From: Astrothelium macrocarpum | Lineage: Eukaryota > Ascomycota > Dothideomycetes > Trypetheliales > Trypetheliaceae | NCBI GenBank assembly: GCA_021030915.1 | Contig: JAGEMR010000034.1 | Coordinates: 1-64,000 of the forward strand | Direction: 5' to 3' | Length of the DNA: 64,000 nucleotides | Part shown: positions 44,100 to 55,720 of the stretch, piece by piece | Layout: each line of letters begins with the position of its first letter | Position numbering within the stretch: position 1 is the first letter of the stretch | The notes under the pieces: generated by a model | Database searches by the model: none | What the model was told of the DNA's origin: nothing | What the model saw: the letters and a program-made list of their open reading frames with translations, nothing else | Made by a program: the position numbers and the translations under genes

Positions 44100-46952
44100 T
44101 TAGCCTCCTCTCATCTCGCTTAGCACCATCCTTTGCCTCTGCGCTGACATTGGCTCAAAGCTATTCACCTTCATTACGAACGTTCCTCTTCCACCTGTCA
44201 AGCTCCTAAGGTGTTTGAGATATCCAACCATCTCCTTCAACGGCACTCTTGCCGTTATTTGTCGTTGTCCCTTGACTCCAGTCTCGGTCTGTCCCGATGA
44301 TGATAGTGACTCGAAAGGATCCGGAGGAGCATATATTTGTTGAGGCTTAATATTCAGACCCTCGCTGGGTGCGATGACAGCACCACCAATATTGTCGCTT
44401 GTCGTATGCATCTCCTGGTCAGCATCAAGAGCAAGGACTTGTCCACCACGAGATGAACTGAGATCATGCACCACGCTCCCAAGACTTGCTTCGTCTAGGT
44501 TGATTGTGACAAGCATGACAGGCTCCATTAGTTGCGATTTCTGTCCCTCGGAAGCTGATTTCAGAGCATTCTTGACAGCCATTCGAGCAGCTCCGGAAAG
44601 AGCAGTCGGTGTCGTGTTCTCTGACAAGTCACTCGAGGTGTCAAGTGTGAGATTTATCTTGATTGAATGAAGAGGATAATTGAACACGGGTCCACGGGCC
44701 AACGCCGCAGCAACGCCATTTTCCAATGCCGATAAAACCTTGCCCAGTGACAACTCTGTTGGCAGGAACAGCTGGTCTGAGTCTATTGGATCCTTTCTAT
44801 CGGGGTTTTTCGAACGGTATATTGTTAACATATTCGAGTCTGATAAGCCAATTGTTTCTGTGATATGATCTCTTCTAGATGGTTCAGTTGCCGAGGCGCT
44901 GTTCAAAGGCGACACGACAGCCGTGCAAGACGCTCGTGACGGCCTACCAGCGACATCCTTCGCAAATTTCCCACTACACAGGGAGGATTCTCCATTAACT
45001 CGTTCGCGGTATCCAATTTCGATAGTGCCGATAGAGACCTTGGCCTTCAAATCTTGAATAAGCCTGTCTCTGGCAATTTCGAGATGCAATTCTCCCATTC
45101 CTGCAAGATGGGTCTGTCCACTGTCAGGATCCAGTGAAACATTGAGACTTGGATCTTCTCTCAAAAGTAGCGCAAGTGATTCTGTTATGTTCTTTGCCTC
45201 TGCTAGGCTGTTGGGCTCAACACTCGTGAAAAATACTGGGGGCGGTACATCAATAGGTCGTAGCTGGAGAGAATTCAAAGGAGCTGGTGGGCCGGATTTT
45301 GGATTTGCCCCAGTATAAGAGACCAAGGTATCTCCAGTTCGAGCATGTTTTAAGCCAGGAATAACGCCAATCGAACCGGCCTGTATGGAGTCAATCTCAA
45401 CAGCGTCAGATGCATACATTCTCAATAGACGTTGTACACGCTCGGATATGCCTAAATTGGTATTGAAGAGCAGAGAATTCCGTGTCAGAGAGCCAGAATA
45501 GACCCGGACGTAGACCAAGACTCCACGGCGAGCGTCATTAACTACCTTGAAAGCCAACGCACAGGACTCCATGGTCTGCAGAGATGTTGAGGCTTTTTGC
45601 GTGTCAGATTTATCCTTCTTTTTCCCAGGCGGGCCTGCAGTTTGGTCTGGAAGAATGACTTCGCCATTTTTGAGCGCGTTCAAGCCGGCTTTGATAGTGC
45701 CTAGGCTCGCTTCCGGGTCAGGACATTCCTCCGGAGACGGAAAAAGATCAACAATAGCATCTAAAAGAGGTTGTACACCAATGTTACGAAAACTGGCTCC
45801 TGCAAATATTGGAATTAGGATCTGAGGTCGCTGAAGGACGCAACGTCGAAGACTTTCGACTACTTGGAATGGACGTATCCTTAGATGGTCCTCGTCCTGC
45901 TCGAGAAACTGTTCGACCATCTGGTCATCATGCTCACTCAACAGCTCAACAAGGGCAATCCGCGCTTTTTGGAGTTCTTTTGCTAGACCTGGATCAAGAC
46001 TTTCAAGATCTGAAAGGGGTATGGTTTTGACCGATTTTCCGTCACTTCCTTCCTCCCAGAGTAAAGCACGAAGCCCGACTACGTCAGCAACACCCTGCAG
46101 TCTGCCTGTACCATCCTTGAACCATGGAAATTGACAAACGGCAGGCCACCCACAAAGGCGAACGCCAATTTCTCTTACAGTCTTGGCAAAGGCGGCCCCA
46201 TCGCGATCCAATTTATTCACGAAGATGATTCTTGGGATCTGATATGCATTCGCTTGGTTCCAAACATGCTCAGTCTGTGCTTCAACTCCTGCGACACCGT
46301 CTAATATACAAACGGCTCCGTCGAGGATGCGAAGAGAACGGAGAACTTCAAAGGTAAAGTCGGCGTGCCCAGGTGTGTCGATGAGATTGATGGTATGTGG
46401 GATAGCAGACCTGGGCAGATCTTGCCCACCAGAAGCGTCAAAGCGTTTTCCGTCTCCAGGTGGCCAGTGAAAGGTTATGGCAGCGGATTGAATAGTGATA
46501 CCCCGGGCTCTCTCTGCAGGCAAGAAATCCGTGACGGTTGATCCTTCGTCAACATCTTTCGAACTTTAGGTTAGAAACAGATTCTTTTTGCAATGAAAAA
46601 GCTCAAGCGTTTATTTGCTAGCGAATGCTCTTGGTTTATTTTAAAACAAACTCATTTCAGGAACGTACCTCCCAGTCTTCGCGTAAAGCCGCTGTAATAG
46701 AGCATGCGCTCTGTAGTCGTCGTCTTGCCCTGAAATCGGTCAGCAGTGACCAATTCGAATAGTATAAAGCTAGGCTGCACAGACTGCATCGATGTGGGCT
46801 ATTATTCCGATATTCCGTGTCCTTGAGAGAACCACAGCCTGTTCAGGAGGCGTGGGAAGCGCATAGCGAGTTACAGAGGTCGATATTGACCTGGAAGAAT
46901 ATAAATTCTCAATGCCAGCTCTACATGTGCGATGAAGCCATAGCAGTCTCAT
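44100..46952 (-). CDS. MEF2: Mitochondrial ribosome-releasing factor 2 (EF-G2-type GTPase)
   Basis: A mitochondrial translational GTPase that splits ribosomes with RRF after termination. Exon 1 (46785-46952) carries a basic presequence and RNIGIIAHIDA; intron 46730-46784 splits the P-loop, so splicing yields AHIDAGKTTTTERMLYYSG. Intron 46556-46668 joins RRLG to DVDEGSTVTDF. G-domain motifs follow: RGITIQSAA, DTPGHADF and VNKLDRDGAAF. The C-terminal domains end with LKEMVGYLKHLRSLTGGRGTFVMKVNSF and SEMRGG. About 890 residues. MEF2 is favoured over MEF1 by its large insertions and HWPP-type region after RGITIQSA; this is an inference. It shares a 215-bp spacer with VPS17. Confidence 0.88.
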
Positions 46953-47167
46953 TCCAGTCTGCTAGCAAAAGCCGAATTGACTGACGGAGGTTAGAAGTTT
47001 GAGGATATCAATTGTTGACAAGGGTAGGTTCTTCTAGCGGACAGTAGAGCAAGCAAAGCGAGATGCATGCTGACCACCTCTGCTACTTCGCCGCTTCCAC
47101 CGTGATCCAATGCTGAGACACGCGACCATCCACTACGCCCTAAATCCGACAATCAACAAGGCAAGCT
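46953..47167. promoter_or_regulatory. Short bidirectional promoter MEF2 / VPS17
   Basis: Only 215 bp separates the divergent start codons, so both 5' leaders and promoters overlap here. It contains a CCAAT sequence near 47108. Confidence 0.5.
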
Positions 47168-49137
47168 ATGGATTACTCGACTTTACCTAATGATCCTGAA
47201 CATCCCACCGGATCTTCTCCGTGGGCATCATCACCACAACATAATAGAGCCTCCTTCTCCCAATCCCACAACGCCGAAGTACCTCCGTCGCCTCTACCTC
47301 CTGCGCAATCACCATATTCTGGACAATTTGCACGTGAAAATAATAGCCTGGACAGCGGCGATAGACCCATCGCTCAAGACACCCACGTGGATTCTTCCTC
47401 TGCAAATGGGACCACTCTAGTCTCTGAAAACAACTTTTCGCAAAATGACGTACGCCATGACGCGCAACAAGAGGGAGAGTCACAAGTGAGCCCTTACTCG
47501 CAACAACAACAATCACAGCAACATGAGCCTACAGAGGGTTTAAGACCGGAGCCACAGCGTTACCGCCATCCAAAACCCAACCTACGCCCAACAGCACAAC
47601 AGGGTAAACTTCAAGCCAAGATTACAGGACTAGAGAGGACAGGGCGGAAAGATCCTATATTGAGATTTGATGTACATGTATGCTCTGACGAACTCGTTCT
47701 TGTGGAAAATAAAGCGATTAACCATCATCCTTCTACCAGACCGATTTACCCAAATTCCGAACAACCCAATTCCGAGATGTTCGACGTACCCATTCTGAAT
47801 TTCTTAAACTTGCCGACCACCTCATCTCTTCTAATCCGGAGGCTCTGGTTCCCGCTGTTCCTTCGCCATTGACAGCTGCGGGAGCAGGAACAGAAGAGGA
47901 TGAATCACGGGTAAAAGCATCGATGCAGCGATGGCTGAATTATGTCTGCAGTAATGAAGTGCTAAAACGGGATGAGGAAATGATATTCTTCGTAGAAAGC
48001 GACTTTGGATACAGCCCTGTAGTCAGGCGAAAGCAGCCAGCAACTGGAGTAAGGAGAAAAGTTTTGAAGCAATTTGCTCCACCTCCAGACGATACTCCAG
48101 AACTACACGAAACACGACCAATCGTCAAACTCTTCTATCTAGGTACTATGGACGCAGGGCAAAAAGTGGACAAGGTTGTCAAATCAAGAAAGGGTATGTA
48201 TCTCGCATTCCCACCAACCCACTCAAAGCACTAATCCCCCGCAGGCCTAGGCCTCGCCGAAGCCGACCTCGGCGTCAAAATGTCGCAAATGCACGTCCAA
48301 GAAACGCACGCGGGGCTCGCCAACGCCTACCGCAAGCTCGGCAAGATCATCCAAACCACCGGCGACTTCCACGCGGCCCAAGGCACCGCCGAAGCCACGA
48401 CGCTGGGCGACTCGCTCCAGTACCACTCGTCGGACGCGTTCATCGTCAAGGAGACCCTCACCAACCGCCAGATCCTCATGCGCGAGCTGCTGCAGGCGCA
48501 GGCGGCCACGCGCTCGCGCCTCGCGGCGGCCGACCGGCTGAAGGCGTCGTCGTCGGTGCGCCGCGACAAGGTCGACGAGGCCATCGCCGCGCTCGACGAG
48601 GCGCGCTCGCAGGAGTCGTACCTCGCGGCCAAGACGGCGCGCGTCACCGCGCACCTGGTCACGGAGCGGCGGAGGTGGTTTGCGCGCACGGCGGCCGATC
48701 TGAAGGCCAGCCTGCGCGACTACGTGTGTCGCGAGATCGAGGCCGAGCGGCGCACGCTGGCGACGCTGGAGTCGGTGCGTTTGGATATCCGTGCCATCGA
48801 TGCGACGGGGGGTTTGTCGAGGTTGGGGAGGGAGGCGCATCCAGCGGTCAGGAGGGCGAGTTTGGCGAGTAGTCAGGGTCCCAAGGGGGATGCGTGGAGT
48901 GGGGTGGTGAGGAGGCAGGATGGGTTGAATAGGAGTATTAGTGGGAGTTTTGGGATGCCGGTTAGGGAGGAGGATGAGGAAGGGGAGGGGGGTGGGGATG
49001 GGAGTCAGGGGAAGGAGGCGATGAGGAAGAGGGCTGGGAGTGGGGCGGCTGGCAGTCTGAAAGGAGTGCAGGAGGATGATGAGGATAGGGTTGATGCGAG
49101 GAATGCGGCGAGTAGGCTGGCGACGACGACCTTCTAG
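47168..49137 (+). CDS. VPS17: Retromer-associated sorting nexin Vps17
   Basis: A PX-BAR sorting nexin that forms membrane tubules with Vps5 for endosome-to-Golgi recycling. Introns 47678-47739 and 48194-48244 are removed. A disordered Ser/Gln/Pro-rich N-terminus of about 150 residues precedes the PX domain (LQAKITGLERTGRKDPILRFDV, then TDLPKFRTTQFRDVRRTHSEF and SMQRWLNYVCSNEVLKRDEE). The BAR domain follows from GLAEADLGVKMSQMHVQE through the long helical region rich in Ala/Arg/Glu. The final ~100 residues are Gly/Glu/Arg/Ser low-complexity. Composition changes sharply at exon 3: strongly GC-rich codons (48240-48780), then a G-rich purine stretch to the stop. Confidence 0.92.
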
Positions 49138-49515
49138 GTGTAGGCGAGTGAATGTGTGGAGGGTTCAGGAGGGCGGCTCATAACTGCTTAGCAATCATTA
49201 CCTACTCTCTATCATTTACGCAAAATGAGCAGTCCAAGGAGTTAGACAGTCAATCCCCGCATTTAACAGCCAAGGTGCATGATTGATTAGCAATTCTTTG
49301 TTGTATCAGGGGTATGTACGATGTCGATATCCGGATTGTATATAAACTAGTGAAATCGCTTCGGTTATTCTTCAAATATCTCCTCTCTTCAATCATTGAC
49401 TTTGTAGCAAAAATTGAGTGCTAAAACCTCACAAGCTCGTTAAACTACAGCCACCAGTCGATTTCTAAGCAAAAACACAAACTAAAAGAGTATCCTGTCA
49501 TTTCAAATCGTCATC
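49138..49515. other. Intergenic, 3' flank of VPS17 and promoter of the reductase gene
   Basis: AT-rich, no coding content recognised. Confidence 0.55.
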
Positions 49516-50760
49516 ATGCCAAAGCTTTTCTTGTCCGTGTTCGTCCGTATCCCTTTACCGGACGAACGCTAATTTTGCTTCCAAAAAGGATTGGCTGCAC
49601 TGGGTATATCGGCGGTGACGCTCTTTACGCCATTTATCAGGCACATCCTGATTACGAATATACCTGTCTCGTCCGCAACTCGGAGAAGGGCGGCTCGATT
49701 GCTGCGCAGTATCCCAAGATACGTCTGGCGTATGGCGACCTCGATAGTACCGATTTATTGACTGAAGAGGCTTCCAAAGCCGATATTGTTTGCAGTAAGA
49801 TAGCCTTGTCCACTCTCCATGGCATCAAACCTTTGTATTTGGATTGGCTGAATGAACATTCTCTGCAGACTGGGCAAGTGCGGACCATGGTGGTGCAGCT
49901 AGTGCTCTTCTCGATGGATTGAGTAAGCGTACTGCGAGCAGTCCTGGCTTTTACATCCATACCTCGGGTACGGGTATCTTGTGTATTGAGGATATATCAG
50001 GCAACACGTTTGGCGAAGCGTCTACGAAAGTCTACGATGATTGGGATGGTATCAAAGAGGTGACGTCTCTACCAGACGGTGCTCCCCATCGCAATGTTGA
50101 CAAGATTGTACTCGCGGGACCCAGTACGAATGGTGAAAAGGTCAAGACTGCAATTGTCTGCCCGCCAACCATTTATGTGTGTTTTTGCCTCGATATCTCG
50201 GCCACAGTCGTAAGGTACAGACTAACAACGCATAAATCTAGGACGAAGGGCGAGGTCCTGCAAACAAGCGTAGTCTTCAGCTACCTGAACTCTCGCGATC
50301 TACGATCGAGCTTGGACATGGCATTCAGGTAGGAGCAGGAAAGACTCTATGGACACAAGTCAATGTCCGAGACCTTTCAGATGCGTATGTCCTGCTGGTT
50401 GAGGCTGCTGCCCAAGGGGGCGGGAAAGCCACTTGGGGTGCTGAAGGTTACTATTTTACAGAAAATGGAGAGTTCCTTTGGGCAGAAGTGGCCAAGGCAG
50501 TTGCACAGGAAGCGCAGAAGCAAGGTTTGATCAAGGAAGACAAGGTTGTAAGTTATGATGCAGGCCAGATGAGGAAGATTCACCAATATGGACCTGTTGT
50601 TTGGGGTGCAAATTCAAGGGGCAGAGCAATTCGGATCAGAAATTTGCTCGGGTGGAGTCCAAAAGCGAGAAGCTTGGTTGCGACTGTCCCTGATGCGGTG
50701 GATATTGAAGCAAAGGCGAAGGGTTTGAAGCCTGGTCACGCTGTCAAAGCTTCCGGGTGA
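49516..50760 (+). CDS. NAD(P)-binding Rossmann-fold reductase/epimerase-like protein
   Basis: Extended short-chain dehydrogenase/NmrA-like protein. Exon 1 has only 17 nt (49516-49532); intron 49533-49588 joins MPKLFL to IGCTGYIGGDALYAIY, restoring the dinucleotide-binding G-x-x-G-x-x-G motif. Introns 49795-49868 and 50177-50241 give DIVCNWASADHGGAA and CPPTIYDEGRGPANKRS. Later motifs are YIHTSGTGIL, where the active-site Tyr/Lys pair is not obvious, and VNVRDLSDAYVLLVEAA. About 350 residues; the frame is intact. The substrate is unknown; similar fungal proteins are often annotated as nucleoside-diphosphate-sugar epimerases without proof. Confidence 0.85.
49539..49567 (+). repeat. Perfect 9-bp hairpin inside intron 1 of the reductase gene
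   Basis: GTTCGTCCG (49539-49547) and its exact reverse complement CGGACGAAC (49559-49567) flank an 11-nt loop, filling half of a 56-nt intron. Confidence 0.85.
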
Positions 50761-51164
50761 ATTGTTTGATTACCAAGGTAGTCACAGACTTGTTGGCTCA
50801 ACATCCCTTAGAGAGGCCCTCAACAGTCATAAGTGTCACGACTCTTACGAGTGGTGTTGAATCAATGGAACGTCTTTTCCAACGACCCAAAATGGTATTG
50901 AGGATCTCTCTGATAGATGGTCGACTTATTTTTAATCTTGACGTACCCCATGGCATTTCTTATTGCAACGACTGGTGGTAATTGAGGACCAATTACTATC
51001 TCGAATGGTTCACATCCGTAGTGCAGAGCCCCACGTGAAGTTGCGTCACATCGCGTCTTGCAAATATGAATCATTAAGACCTAAATATTAGTCGCTCTTT
51101 TTCCACATTTTCGCTCCTGTAATGAGAAGGTAACAGCAGGAATCGTTACATGTTGTAGAAGGTC
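50761..51164. other. Intergenic, MET2 promoter
   Basis: No coding content recognised. A CACGTGA element near 51030 (CCCCACGTGAAG) is the E-box core bound by Cbf1-type regulators of sulfur-amino-acid genes in yeast; its use here is inference. Confidence 0.5.
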
Positions 51165-52762
51165 ATGGGGGATGCGCAAAAAGCCAATGGCTTAATCGGG
51201 CACATGAAATTCAGTTGGTAATCTCACCCTACATTTTACCTTGATTTGCTCACCAACCACTTCCAGAACGAATTTCTTCTCAGCCAGAAAATCCATTTTC
51301 CAAGCTTATCCCAAATCAGAGCATCGCCATTATCCCCTCATTTACTCTCGAGTCCGGCGTTACTCTTCGAAATGTTCCGCTCGCATACAAGACGTACGGT
51401 ACTCTCGCACCACAAGCCGACAATGCTATGGTTATATGTCATGCCTTGACAGGTAGCGCGGATGTTGGTGACTGGTGGGGCCCTCTTCTCGGTGGCCCTG
51501 GCAAAGTCTTTGATGTCTCAAGATTCTTCGTCGTCTGCATTAATAGTCTGGGAAGTCCTTATGGTAGCGCCAGTCCAGTCACAAACATCGATGGTGATCC
51601 AGCCAAAGGTCACTACGGCCCTGAATTCCCCCTAACGACGATAAGAGATGACGTCAATATCTTTAAAATGTTGCTCGATGATTTGGGCGTGCGTCAGATT
51701 GCAACTGTCGTCGGAGGGTCAATGGGTGGCATGTTGATACTGGAGTTTGCATATTTTGGCAAAGACTATGTCAGATCCCTCATACCGATCGCAACTTCGG
51801 CACGATACAGCGCATGGGGAATTAGCTGGGGAGAAGCTCAAAGGCAGAGCATCTACAGCGATCCCAAATACGAAGATGGCTATTACACCTTTGACGACCC
51901 CCCTTCCACTGGTCTCTCCGCCGCTCGCATGTCCGCCCTTCTCACCTATCGTAGCCGCAACTCCTTTGAATCCCGGTTCGGACGCAACATCCCCGACCCC
52001 TCCCGCCGCCAGAATATCAACGGCTCCGACCGCCCAGTGACACCCAGCAACGAACACTTTGCCATCCACAACGACGGCCACCGCAACGCTGGCTCTCCGC
52101 GGCCGTCCCGAGTCAACAGCAGCGCCTCACTCTCTGTAACCTACCATAACAATAATGACACCAAAACCAACGGTACCACAGTCACAGATCCCCAATTCCA
52201 CGGCGCAACCCCTCTCCCCACCGACCCCTCCGTCCAACTTTCCCACAAACGCACCCCGACCTACTTCTCCGCGCAATCCTACCTCCGCTACCAAGGCGCC
52301 AAATTCATCCAGCGCTTCGACGCCAACTGCTACATCGCCATCACACGCAAACTCGACACCCACGACATCTCACGAGGCCGCGTCCCTACGCCTTCCTCCC
52401 CACCCTCCTCCGCCAACGATTGCTCATCGCCGCTGCGCGCAGCGCTCGCGCAAATCACACAGCCGACACTGGTGCTGGGCATCGAGTCAGACGGGCTGTT
52501 CACCTTTGCCGAGCAGCAGGAGCTGGCGGCGGGCATTGCAGACGCCGAGCTGAAGACCATCGATAGCAGCGAGGGCCACGATGCGTTCTTGCTCGAGTTC
52601 CGCCAGGTGAATGCGCACTTGGTGGCGTTTCTGGCGCGCGTGTTGCCCGATGTCATGGCGAGGGCGCCGGTGGAGGGGGATGTGGGTGGAAGGGGGGGAG
52701 AGGAGGGGAAGGCGAGTATGGTGGGGGAGGCGGAGGGGGTGGAGGATATTACTGCATGGTAG
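51165..52762 (+). CDS. MET2: Homoserine O-acetyltransferase
   Basis: Transfers acetyl from acetyl-CoA to homoserine in methionine synthesis. The alpha/beta-hydrolase body is clear from about 51267: NQSIAIIPSFTLESGVTLRNV, YKTYGTLAPQADNAMVICHALTG, the nucleophile Ser in VVGGSMGGML, Asp in LGIESDGLF and His in SSEGHDAFL. An insert of about 110 Ser/Asn/Thr-rich residues between RSRNSFESRFG and YLRYQGAKF is common in fungi. The start is uncertain: an acceptor at CTTCCAG/AACG is clear, but the first exon is not. The ATG at 51165 (MGDAQKANG) works only with a weak GTTGGT donor. The C-terminal ~40 residues are Gly/Glu-rich and encoded by G-rich DNA. Convergent with eIF5. Confidence 0.88.
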
Positions 52763-53364
52763 GCTGGAGGGTTCATAGGGGAAAAGGAGAGTAGAGTGGG
52801 TTAGGGTTGGGGTGGATTGGAGCTAGAACGGGATGAGATGAGCAAAACATTGGGATAGAATTGATAAAGTGTGGATGATGTCATGAGTATTGTCAGAGTG
52901 TTAGGATACCATTTGCAGTGCAGTTAGAGGAATTGGGCATTCCCAAAGTCCATCTGACTTCCATGCAATTCGCATCTAAGAGCAGTCCCAAAGGCAAATT
53001 GTAGGCACTCATCGATATCACATCCCTTCTGATGATTTCAACAGAGCACATGTAGTATGATATGGGGAAAGTAGTATAACAGAATCTAGTCGTATAGGAG
53101 CAGAGTTATCAAGTACACGGCTGGTCAAAGCGACCAGAACACAAATAGGAATTTTATGCCAACCATGGCTACAATGACCATTTCGCAAAAGGGGAGAGGT
53201 GCAATTGGGGGCAAAGGGAGCAGAGTGGTGAAAAACTATTTTGAAGAGTCAAAGGCCAGAAAAAACAACCACAATCGAATGACAAAATCCAGATGCTTGG
53301 AGACGACACAGCTTGACCAAGAGAAGACTAGAGGCCAGATGGACGAGCAACGTCCTCTGTCCCT
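52763..53364. other. Intergenic between convergent MET2 and eIF5 genes
   Basis: The G-rich composition of the MET2 3' end continues to about 52830. A 70-codon ATG frame at 53156-53368 has basic, low-complexity content and is not called. Confidence 0.55.
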
Positions 53365-54781
53365 CTAATCCTCGTCTTCATCTTCATCATCATCACTCTC
53401 CGCATTCTCCAACCACTCCATAAACTTCTCCGCACTCTTCCTGACCTTCTTACTCGTCGCCAAATCCACATACTTCTTACTCGCCTTGGTGCCCCAACCC
53501 CTCAACACCTCTTCAGTCACCACATCCTCATCATAGTACTTCATCAAGATGGCCGACACCTGCGGCACCAAACTAGGCTTCTCGATCCCCACAAACCGCT
53601 CCGTGCCCCCGAGCAGCGCCTTCTGGTGCTTCTCCGAGCTGTCGATCATCTTGCGCAGCATGGCGGCGCGCGCGGGTATCTGCTTGACGATCCCTTCGTC
53701 GAAGATGGTCTGCGCCAGCACGGTCAGCGTGCGGTGCTTGCGCTCGATGCCCAGCTCCTGCGCCTTGCGGTAGATGTCGACGTCCGACACGAGCGCCACG
53801 CCGCCGGCCTCGGCCGCCGCGCTGCCGATCCAGCTGCCCAGCTGGTCGTAGCTGGTGTTGGCCCCGGCTGCACCATCGTCGTCGTCATCGTTGAGCGCGG
53901 CGCCGCCGTTGCTGATGACCAGGGTGCGTTTGAGCTCGTCGGGCAGGTCGTTTTGGCGCGCCTTGACGGCGGCTTCGGACGTGTCGACTGACCATTCGAC
54001 TTTGGTGTCGGTGGGCTCGTCGATTTCCTTGGCCTCGGCGGCGATGCGGCGCGTGAGTTCGTCGTCGCTGCCGGCGTCGAGCTCGACATCGCCGTTCTCC
54101 TCGGCATGGTCAGAGGCGCTTTCGCCAGGGCTACCGCTTCCGTTTCCGTTGGCGTCGTCGTGGTCACCGTTTGCTTCGGCTTCCTTGCGGGCTTTGCGTT
54201 CGGCCTTTTTGGTGGACTTGTCCTTTTTGCCCTTCTTGGGTTGATTCTTCAAGATGAAGGAGCTGAGCTTGAGGCGGGGATCAGCTTCAGAGCGTTCACC
54301 ACAGGCCTTGCAGTCCAAGAAGATACGGCCGTCTTTGATGTTGACGTCGGTTTCGGGGTTCTTGCACTTTTTGCAAAGGACAAACTTGTTGATGAAGCCA
54401 TCGAGATAGTCTTGAAGTTTGGTAGCGTCGTGGGCACCGTTGATGATCCAGCGGTCGTCGTTGGGGTTATTGTTGGTCTGTGCCCCAAGTTCAAAGCCAA
54501 AATACTTGATGATATCTTTGGTACAGTTAGTCGAACAATGCAGTTGGAAAGATGGATAGTAGTCTTACAGGAAGGGGGACGGGCAAGCGAATTGGAGACG
54601 CTGCTCAAGTTGGCGACCACAGTCTTGATGCCGTTGCCTTTGCCCTCAATCTTGGACTGGAGACGCTCCATCTTGTAGCGGTAGAAGGGATCGGTAACAT
54701 CCTAGCAAAATGTTAGCAAGTATTGGTGGATTTGATAGGTCCGTGAAAAATACGTACCCGGCGAATATTGATAGTAGCCAT
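53365..54781 (-). CDS. TIF5: Translation initiation factor eIF5
   Basis: The GTPase-activating protein for eIF2 in start-codon selection. Exon 1 is MATINIRR; introns then join it to DVTDPFYRYKMERLQSK, and RPPS to YIIKYFGFELGAQ. The arginine in the N-terminal stretch of this family supplies the GAP activity. The zinc-binding fold is CKKCKNPETD...FLDCKACG. A Lys-rich linker and acidic stretch follow, then the W2/HEAT domain (IFDEGIVKQIPARAAMLRKMI, PQVSAILMKYYDEDVV) and the acidic AA-box C-terminus ENAESDDDEDEDED. Length about 430 residues, normal. The 3' half is GC-rich, with C-rich DNA on the + strand at the stop end. Divergent from THI6. Confidence 0.93.
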
Positions 54782-55720
54782 GGCGGCGGTATTGACAAGG
54801 AATCTTGATTAAAGTTGTGAAGCTGGGTATGGTATACTGAAGGAGAAGGCCAGAAGATTCTGACTCAAAGTTGAAGACATGCAGTAATACAGATCACACA
54901 GTGATCGCAGGATGGAGTTTGCCAACGTAAAAGAGTAACGAAGCCAGATTAACCGTTAGCACAGTGGTGATTTTCACCAGGTTTCCGCAAGGTGCGAAAT
55001 GTTCGCAGCTCGGGCGAAGCGTCGTGTCTGAAGTGGTGAGCACGGGACGAATACATAAACACCGCAGTCGCTTTGATGAACTGATGGCGGCTTTGTGGGC
55101 GAAACGGCTGAGCTGGTGCTGATCGGCACGAAGCGGACAATGGCTGTTCGTGCGCAGCAGACTCGAGATTTATAGCTGGCAGGCAAACAGTTCCTGAGCT
55201 AATCGGTGTTGATGGAACAGTTTGTAGAGTGAGCACGCGTTGGGAAAAGGCTGATGGAAGTGGTGGTAGAAGTAGGAAGAGGAGAAAGGGCAGAGGATGG
55301 CGGCATGGGGAAGAAGTTTAATGGCCTTTGGCGTTGCACGTGCGGCCAAGCTCACTGCCCCGTCCACTTCAGGCCAGAGCTTAATGACACCTGGAATCTT
55401 CCATCGACAAACCGCCTGCAAAATCAGCGGATTCTCACGCTCTACTCGAGTTGAGACTGTGACATGGCCCTCTCAGGAGTAGGAAGCGGCGAATGGCGGT
55501 GTCGGACATAACGCAAGCACTCTGCCTTGCCTTGCCTACAGCTAACCTGCCTTACACACTCCTGACTCCTCTCGAACCGCGATGACGCACTCCGCGTGAA
55601 ATCTTCTTCCGTCGCCATTTTATCTCCGTGCGTGGTGGTTACTCAGCATCCGTCAAATGTTCCACCGACTCAGAACTGCCGTTGCTGGTGTCACGCTCGC
55701 CACATGTTCATATCGTAACC
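54782..55720. other. Divergent promoter region eIF5 / THI6
   Basis: A 0.94 kb spacer. Frames up to about 95 codons overlap each other without recognisable content. I looked for the TPP-riboswitch core used by some fungal thiamine genes and did not see it. Confidence 0.55.

Noticed and set aside
48247..48840. A 197-codon open frame on the minus strand opposite VPS17.
   Set aside because: It is the GC-rich shadow of VPS17 exon 3, with arginine/leucine-rich low-complexity translation; the plus strand carries the clear BAR domain.
53626..54678. Long plus-strand frames (121-190 codons) opposite eIF5.
   Set aside because: Shadows of eIF5; the translations are repetitive Val/Ala/Gly-rich without motifs.
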